Shown one piece after another: positions 5,227 to 9,207 of a stretch of DNA of 9,207 bases; within the stretch, counting starts at the first letter, position 1, and each line of letters starts with the position of its first letter. The notes below the pieces were generated by a model. It was not told the DNA's origin, did no database searches, and saw only the letters and a list, made by a program, of their open reading frames with translations. The position numbers and the translations under genes were made by a program. The stretch is from Thiomonas sp. (GTDB lineage Bacteria > Pseudomonadota > Gammaproteobacteria > Burkholderiales > Burkholderiaceae_C), in the NCBI GenBank assembly GCA_027451915.1, contig DAIDHU010000163.1, forward strand, positions 1 to 9,207, given 5' to 3'.

Positions 5227-6252
5227 ATGTCGAACAAGAACAAACCCGCGCCGCTCGAACCGGAAAGCCAGGTCGGCGGATACCGCGTGTTGCGCAAGCT
5301 CGCCAGCGGCGGTTTCGGCGTGGTCTACCTGGCCGTGGGCGGGGACGGCCAGCGCGTGGCCATCAAGGAATACCTGCCGGCCTCGCTGGTCGAACGCCTG
5401 CAGGGCGAGACCGTGCCGGTGGTGCAGCCCGAGAAGCTCGCGCTGTACCGGCTGGGCCTGAAGAGCTTTTTCGAGGAAGGGCGCTCGCTGGCCCAGATCT
5501 CCCACCCCAGCGTCGTGGGGGTGCTCAACTTTTTCCGCGAGAACGAAACCGTCTACATGGTGATGAACTACCTGGAGGGCTCGTCCCTGCAGGAGTTCAT
5601 CATCACGGCGCGCGAACTCAAGCGCAAGAAAATCTTCCGCGAATCGACCATCCGCTCGCTGTACGACGAGATCCTGCAGGGCCTGCGCGTGGTGCACCAG
5701 CACAAGATGCTGCACCTTGACATCAAGCCGGCCAACCTGTTCATCACCGACGACGACAAGCCCATTCTGATCGACTTCGGCGCCGCCCGCGAGGTGATCG
5801 GGCAGCAGGACAAGCGCTTTCGTCCCATGTACACCCCCGGATTCGCGCCTCCGGAGATGTACAAGCGCGATGCCTCCTTCGGCCCCTGGACCGACATCTA
5901 CGCGGTGGGCGCGTGCATCTACGCCTGCATGACCGGCTATCCGCCGCACGAGGCCACCCAGCGCCTGGAGAAGGATCGCCTGGGTGCGCAACTGGCCAAG
6001 CTGCGCGGCGTGTACTCGGACAACCTGATCGAGATCGTCGAGTGGTGCATGTCCCTCGACCCGCTGGCGCGCCCGCAAAGCGTGTTCAACCTGCAAAAGG
6101 AACTCGGCGCCGAGAATCCGCGTCGCTACACGCAGCTCACCCTGAGCGAGAAGCTGCGCATGCAGATCGACGAACTGGTCAACGACACGAAGGCCCGCGT
6201 GGACAAGGCGATCCAGGCCACGCGCTTCGGCAGCGGCGCGCGCCGGCATTGA
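5227..6252 (+). CDS. Soluble serine/threonine protein kinase (non-RD type)
   Basis: This 341-residue protein has a complete Hanks-type kinase domain (about 19-293): Gly-rich loop LASGGFGVVYLA (25-36), catalytic lysine K47 in VAIKEYLP, helix-C glutamate E84 in FFEEG, catalytic loop HLDIKPAN (163-170, D165, N170), DFG at 183-185, a YTPGFAPPE activation/P+1 segment (202-210), DIYAVG (D223) and R282. The catalytic loop has Leu where RD kinases have Arg. No signal peptide or membrane helix is visible, and there are no PASTA or other sensor domains, so it should be cytoplasmic. A C-terminal tail (about 294-341) looks helical and basic at the end. It phosphorylates Ser/Thr on unknown substrates. The PP2C phosphatase starts 28 bases downstream and is its likely partner. 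No Shine-Dalgarno is evident before the ATG at 5227. The fold is sure; the biological role is unknown. Confidence 0.93.
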   Translation: MSNKNKPAPLEPESQVGGYRVLRKLASGGFGVVYLAVGGDGQRVAIKEYLPASLVERLQGETVPVVQPEKLALYRLGLKSFFEEGRSLAQISHPSVVGVLNFFRENETVYMVMNYLEGSSLQEFIITARELKRKKIFRESTIRSLYDEILQGLRVVHQHKMLHLDIKPANLFITDDDKPILIDFGAAREVIGQQDKRFRPMYTPGFAPPEMYKRDASFGPWTDIYAVGACIYACMTGYPPHEATQRLEKDRLGAQLAKLRGVYSDNLIEIVEWCMSLDPLARPQSVFNLQKELGAENPRRYTQLTLSEKLRMQIDELVNDTKARVDKAIQATRFGSGARRH

Positions 6253-6269
6253 AGCGGCGCGAGCTCCAC

Positions 6270-6274
6270 GGGGA
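6270..6274 (+). promoter_or_regulatory. Ribosome-binding site of the PP2C gene
   Basis: GGGGA lies six bases before the ATG at 6281 in the 28-base gap after the kinase stop. It is the clearest Shine-Dalgarno in the plus-strand block and supports that ATG as the start. Confidence 0.55.
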
Positions 6275-6280
6275 ATTGCC

Positions 6281-7207
6281 ATGAGGTTTTCCGTCTACCA
6301 GGTCAGTCGCCGCGGCGGGCGCTCCAACAACGAGGACCGCGTCGGCTACTGCTACACCCGCGAAAGCGTGCTGCTGGGCCTTGCCGACGGCATGGGCGGG
6401 CATCCGCGCGGCGACGTGGCCGCCCAGATCGCCCTGACCACCGTCTCGGGCATGTTCCAGCGCGAGGCCCAGCCGACCCTGGATGATCCACGGGCCTTCC
6501 TGCGCCGCGCCGTGCAGACCGCGCACGAGCACATCCACCGCTACGCCCGCGAGCAGCGCCTGGAGGACTTCCCGCGCACCACCATCGTGCTGTGCGTGCT
6601 GCAGGGCGGCACCGCCCAATGGGCCCATGTGGGCGACTCGCGCCTGTACTACCTGCGCGAAGGCTCGCTGCTGACCCGCACGCTGGACCATTCCCATGCC
6701 GAGCAGCGCATGCTTCAGACCATCCCCGGCGCCGCGGCGGCGCAGGCCTCGACGCCGCGCACCGCCAACCGCAACGTGCTCTACACCTGCCTGGGCTCGC
6801 CGCAGGCTCCCTTCATCGAGATCGGCGTGCCGCAGAAGCTTCGCACGGGCGACCTGATCATGCTGTGTTCCGACGGATTGTGGAGCCAGATCGACGAAAG
6901 TTCCATCGTCAGCGTGCTCAGCGCGCGCGCCCTCTCCGATGCCGTGCCCGAGCTGGTCGAGCGCGCCTTGCGCAACCGTTCGGCCGAGTCGGACAACGTG
7001 ACCGCGCTGGCCATCGAATGGGAAGCCGATACCGAGCGCGACACCACGCAGGGTGTGAGCACGCAGAACCTCGCCCCCGGCGTGTTCGCCTCGACCTTCC
7101 AGGCCGAGTTGCGCGACTTGCCGGTGGATGACCTGGACGATGCGGCGATCGAGCGCTCGATCGCCGAGATCAACGAGGCCATCCGCCGCGCCGCCGCCAA
7201 GAAATAG
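6281..7207 (+). CDS. PP2C-family serine/threonine protein phosphatase
   Basis: This 308-residue protein is a metal-dependent (PPM/PP2C) phosphatase that removes phosphate from Ser/Thr. Its metal-binding and core motifs are in order: NNEDR (D19), LADGMGGHPRGDVAA (D36, G37), WAHVGDSRLYYLREG (D119), MLCSDGLWSQ (D198) and ESDNVTALAI (D238), all key aspartates present. The catalytic domain ends near residue 248. A further tail of about 60 residues contains a Thr/Gln-rich linker (DTTQGVSTQ) and an acidic then helical end (LPVDDLDDAAIERSIAEI) that is not part of the standard fold. No signal peptide or membrane segment is seen. It directly follows the Ser/Thr kinase and most likely reverses that kinase's phosphorylation, including its autophosphorylation. 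A gap of 17 bases, made of a CCCA repeat, separates it from rph. Confidence 0.93.
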   Translation: MRFSVYQVSRRGGRSNNEDRVGYCYTRESVLLGLADGMGGHPRGDVAAQIALTTVSGMFQREAQPTLDDPRAFLRRAVQTAHEHIHRYAREQRLEDFPRTTIVLCVLQGGTAQWAHVGDSRLYYLREGSLLTRTLDHSHAEQRMLQTIPGAAAAQASTPRTANRNVLYTCLGSPQAPFIEIGVPQKLRTGDLIMLCSDGLWSQIDESSIVSVLSARALSDAVPELVERALRNRSAESDNVTALAIEWEADTERDTTQGVSTQNLAPGVFASTFQAELRDLPVDDLDDAAIERSIAEINEAIRRAAAKK

Positions 7208-7222
7208 CCACCCACCCACCCA
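7208..7222 (+). repeat. CCCA tandem repeat in the PP2C-rph gap
   Basis: The gap reads CCA followed by three CCCA units and then CG before the rph ATG at 7225. It is a short tetranucleotide repeat with no purine-rich Shine-Dalgarno, so translation of rph must begin by coupling or by another route. Confidence 0.6.
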
Positions 7223-7224
7223 CG

Positions 7225-7956
7225 ATGTCCGCTCCCCGTTTGGATGGACGCGCCGCCGACCAGCTGCGCGAGATTCGTTTCACCCGTTCGTTCACCTGTC
7301 ACGCCGAAGGCTCGGTGCTGGTCGAGTTCGGACGCACCCGCGTGCTGTGCACCGCCAGCGTCGAGGAGAAGGTGCCCCCGCACCGCCGCGGCAGCGGCCT
7401 GGGCTGGGTCACCGCCGAGTACGGCATGCTGCCGCGCGCCACCCACACGCGCAGCGAGCGCGAGGTCAAGCGCGGGCGCCCGCAGGGGCGCACCGAGGAG
7501 ATCCAGCGCCTCATCGGGCGCAGCCTGCGCAGCGTGTTCGATTTTTCCGCGCTGGGCGAGCGCCAGATCGTGCTGGACTGCGACGTGCTGCAGGCCGACG
7601 GCGGCACCCGCACGGCGGCCATCACCGGCGCCGCGGTGGCCGCCTGGGACGCCTGCGAAGGGCTGCTGCGCCGCGGCGCCGTCGCCGCGCATCCCATGCG
7701 CGAACTGGTGGGCGCGGTCTCCGTGGGCCTGCTCGGCGGGCGGGTGCTGGTCGACCTGGCCTACGAGGAGGATTCGCGCTGCGACTGCGACATGAACGTG
7801 GTCGGAACCGGCGCGGGCCATCTGGTGGAGGTGCAGGGCACCGCGGAAGGCGATCCTTTCAGCCGTGCCCAGCTCGACGCCCTGGTCGACGCCGCGCAGG
7901 CCGCGCTGCAGCGCATCCACGAGCTGCAGCTGCAGGCGCTGCGCCAGCCCGCCTGA
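7225..7956 (+). CDS. rph: Ribonuclease PH
   Basis: This 243-residue enzyme is a phosphorolytic 3'-to-5' exoribonuclease that trims the 3' ends of tRNA precursors and other structured RNAs, acting as a hexameric ring. Family motifs run through the whole length: DGRAADQLREI near the start, HAEGSVLVEFGRTRVLC (26-42), GWVTAEYGMLPRATHTR (60-76), GRTEEIQRLIGRSLR (88-102), CDVLQADGGTRTAAITGA (119-136, phosphate-binding GGTRT) and YEEDSRCDCDMNVV (180-193), where D183 and D189 match the catalytic acids D178 and D184 of the E. coli enzyme. Length is close to the usual 238, so it is intact, unlike the frameshifted copy of E. coli K-12. No Shine-Dalgarno precedes the ATG. It sits between the phosphatase gene and rdgB in one direction with short gaps, consistent with one operon. 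Confidence 0.96.
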   Translation: MSAPRLDGRAADQLREIRFTRSFTCHAEGSVLVEFGRTRVLCTASVEEKVPPHRRGSGLGWVTAEYGMLPRATHTRSEREVKRGRPQGRTEEIQRLIGRSLRSVFDFSALGERQIVLDCDVLQADGGTRTAAITGAAVAAWDACEGLLRRGAVAAHPMRELVGAVSVGLLGGRVLVDLAYEEDSRCDCDMNVVGTGAGHLVEVQGTAEGDPFSRAQLDALVDAAQAALQRIHELQLQALRQPA

Positions 7957-7979
7957 ACCTCCGATCGCGCAGACCCACG

Positions 7980-8630
7980 ATGCATCCCAGCGAACTCGTG
8001 CTGGCCACGGGCAACCCGGGCAAGCTTGTCGAATTCCAGTCGCTGTTGAGCGCGCTGGAGCTCGAGTTGCAGCCCCTCGATCCCTCCGTGCCCGAGTGCC
8101 CGGAGCCCTTCGGCACCTTTGTCGAGAACGCGCTGGCCAAGGCACGCCACGCCAGCGGCCACACCGGCAAGCCCGCGCTGGCCGACGATTCCGGGCTGTG
8201 CGTGCGCGCCCTGGGCGGAGCCCCCGGCGTGCTGTCGGCGCGCTACGCCGTGGCCGAGGGCCAGGCGCCGCTGCCCCGCGCCGAGCAGGACGCGCTCAAC
8301 AACCAGCTGTTGCTGCAGCGCCTGCAAGGCGTGGGCGAGCGTCGCGCCCATTTCGTGTGCGTGCTGGTCGCCTTGCGCCATGCCGAGGACCCCGAGCCGC
8401 TGATCGCCCACGGCTGGCTGCACGGCCACGTGGCGGGCGCGCCGGCGGGCGAGGGGGGCTTCGGCTACGACCCCCTGTTCGTGCTGCCGCAACGCGGGCT
8501 CACCCTGGCCCAGCTCGAGGCCGCCGAGAAGAACCGCCTCAGCCACCGCGCCCGCGCCGCCGCGCAGATGGCCCAGCTGCTCGAGGCTTTCTGGGGCGTG
8601 GCGCCCCGCGCGCAGCACCAGGCGATCTGA
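7980..8630 (+). CDS. rdgB: dITP/XTP pyrophosphatase (non-canonical purine NTP pyrophosphatase, RdgB/HAM1)
   Basis: The 216-residue product hydrolyses ITP, dITP and XTP to monophosphates, keeping deaminated purines out of DNA and RNA. Motifs: LVLATGNPGKLVEFQ (7-20) with the substrate-binding TxNxxK, FVENALAKARHAS (47-59), LADDSGLCVRALGGAPGV (67-84) with the metal-binding D69/D70, GEGGFGYDPLFVLP (157-170) and the closing KNRLSHR (184-190). The family's usual PGVYSAR reads PGVLSAR. A tail of about 15 residues follows the conserved core, making it slightly longer than the usual 197-205. I place the start at the ATG at 7980; a longer open frame exists upstream but overlaps rph in another frame and is not coding. 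The 23-base gap after rph has no clear Shine-Dalgarno. Its stop codon shares one base with the hemW start. Confidence 0.95.
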   Translation: MHPSELVLATGNPGKLVEFQSLLSALELELQPLDPSVPECPEPFGTFVENALAKARHASGHTGKPALADDSGLCVRALGGAPGVLSARYAVAEGQAPLPRAEQDALNNQLLLQRLQGVGERRAHFVCVLVALRHAEDPEPLIAHGWLHGHVAGAPAGEGGFGYDPLFVLPQRGLTLAQLEAAEKNRLSHRARAAAQMAQLLEAFWGVAPRAQHQAI

Positions 8631-9207
8631 TGCCCGTCATCCCGCTGCACCCCGAGCGCGCCGAATCCGGCGCGCCGGCGGGCCATGAACAATCCCTGCA
8701 GCGCGCCGCGGCCGACCTGCCGCAGCGCATGCGCGCCGGCACCTTGCAGCTGCGCGAGCTTCCGCCCCTGTCGCTGTACGTGCATCTGCCCTGGTGCCTG
8801 CGCAAGTGCCCCTATTGCGATTTCAACTCCCATGTGCGGGACCGGATCGACCAGGGCCGCTTCGCCGCCGCGCTGCGCCGGGAGCTCGCGCATGAGGCCG
8901 CGCGGCTTGGCCGGCGGCAGCTTTCGTCCATCTTCTTCGGCGGCGGCACGCCGAGCCTGATGGAACCCGCGACCGTCGCCGCCCTGATCGACGACGCCGC
9001 GCGCTGGTTCGACCCGGTCCCGGGGATGGAGATCACCCTGGAGGCCAACCCGACCTCCATCGAGGCGGGCCGCTTCGCCGGCTTCCGCGAAGCCGGCGTG
9101 AACCGCGTCTCGGTGGGGGTGCAAAGCCTCGATCCCGACATGCTGACCTTCCTCGGCCGCGAGCACTCGGCGGCTCAGGCCGTGGCGGCGCTGGAGCTTG
9201 CCCGGCG
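8630..9207 (+). CDS. hemW: Radical-SAM haem chaperone HemW (N-terminal part, cut by window end)
   Basis: The first 192 codons of a HemW protein are present; the gene runs past the window. The ATG at 8630 overlaps the rdgB TGA as TGATG. The radical-SAM cluster motif is C56-x3-C60-x2-C63 in WCLRKCPYCDFNSH, with F65 after the third cysteine, which marks HemW rather than true coproporphyrinogen dehydrogenase HemN (CxxxCxxCxC). Further family motifs are SLYVHLP before it, IFFGGGTPSLM, EITLEANPTSIE and GVNRVSVGVQSLD. HemW binds haem and is thought to deliver it to respiratory proteins; many older annotations call it oxygen-independent coproporphyrinogen III oxidase. About 45 residues precede the core; an internal ATG at 8729 is possible, but the overlapped ATG and in-frame continuity favour the longer form. 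It is the fifth gene of the plus-strand block. Confidence 0.92.
   Translation, partial: MPVIPLHPERAESGAPAGHEQSLQRAAADLPQRMRAGTLQLRELPPLSLYVHLPWCLRKCPYCDFNSHVRDRIDQGRFAAALRRELAHEAARLGRRQLSSIFFGGGTPSLMEPATVAALIDDAARWFDPVPGMEITLEANPTSIEAGRFAGFREAGVNRVSVGVQSLDPDMLTFLGREHSAAQAVAALELAR

Noticed and set aside
5113..6282. A 389-codon minus-strand open frame opposite the kinase
   Set aside because: The plus strand here encodes a complete kinase with all catalytic motifs; the antisense frame is a codon-bias artefact.
6781..8145. A 454-codon minus-strand open frame opposite the phosphatase, rph and rdgB
   Set aside because: It spans three well-supported genes on the other strand and shows low-complexity Ala/Arg/Gln composition with no motifs.
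8685..8960. A 91-codon plus-strand open frame starting at 8685
   Set aside because: It is out of frame with hemW, which reads continuously from 8630 to the window end with the radical-SAM motifs; the short frame has only Ala/Arg/Ser-rich sequence.
8630..9207. Oxygen-independent coproporphyrinogen III dehydrogenase (HemN)
   Set aside because: The motif is CxxxCxxCxF rather than CxxxCxxCxC, and linkage to rdgB is typical of HemW.

Overview
This window reads as chromosomal housekeeping DNA from a G+C-rich betaproteobacterium, most probably of the order Burkholderiales. The evidence is the strong G/C third-position bias, GreB with an acidic N-terminal tail, a SpoT-type (p)ppGpp enzyme with an HD-domain hydrolase, and the order yicC-gmk-rpoZ-spoT set against a divergent kinase-phosphatase-rph-rdgB-hemW series. 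The assignment comes from gene content and protein motifs, not from a database search.

Layout, left to right. The window opens in the last 69 codons of a periplasmic branched-chain amino-acid-type ABC transporter binding protein (+). A GC-rich hairpin and then a classic intrinsic terminator follow it, the latter ending only 16 bases before the start codon of greB (+). Converging on greB, with a 22-base gap, is a four-gene minus-strand block transcribed yicC, gmk, rpoZ, spoT (5134 down to 914). A divergent region of about 90 bases separates yicC from a plus-strand block: a soluble Ser/Thr protein kinase, a PP2C-family phosphatase, rph (RNase PH), rdgB (ITP/XTP pyrophosphatase) and the first 192 codons of hemW (radical-SAM haem chaperone), cut by the window end. 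No stretch over 300 bases lacks a gene, and I saw no tRNA, rRNA, CRISPR array, insertion sequence or prophage gene.

Functional theme. The minus-strand block joins (p)ppGpp metabolism (spoT), the RNA polymerase omega subunit that helps form a ppGpp site (rpoZ), and guanylate kinase, which feeds the GTP pool (gmk); a YicC-family endoribonuclease heads it. GreB acts in the RNA polymerase secondary channel, the same place used by DksA. The plus-strand block combines nucleotide/RNA quality control (rph, rdgB) with a reversible Ser/Thr phosphorylation pair whose substrate cannot be read from the sequence. That kinase/phosphatase pair is the least understood element here and the best candidate for an under-described system. 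Secondary points of interest are a hybrid KFED motif in the SpoT synthetase domain, a terminator lying almost on top of the greB start, and a CCCA repeat occupying the place where the rph ribosome-binding site should be.
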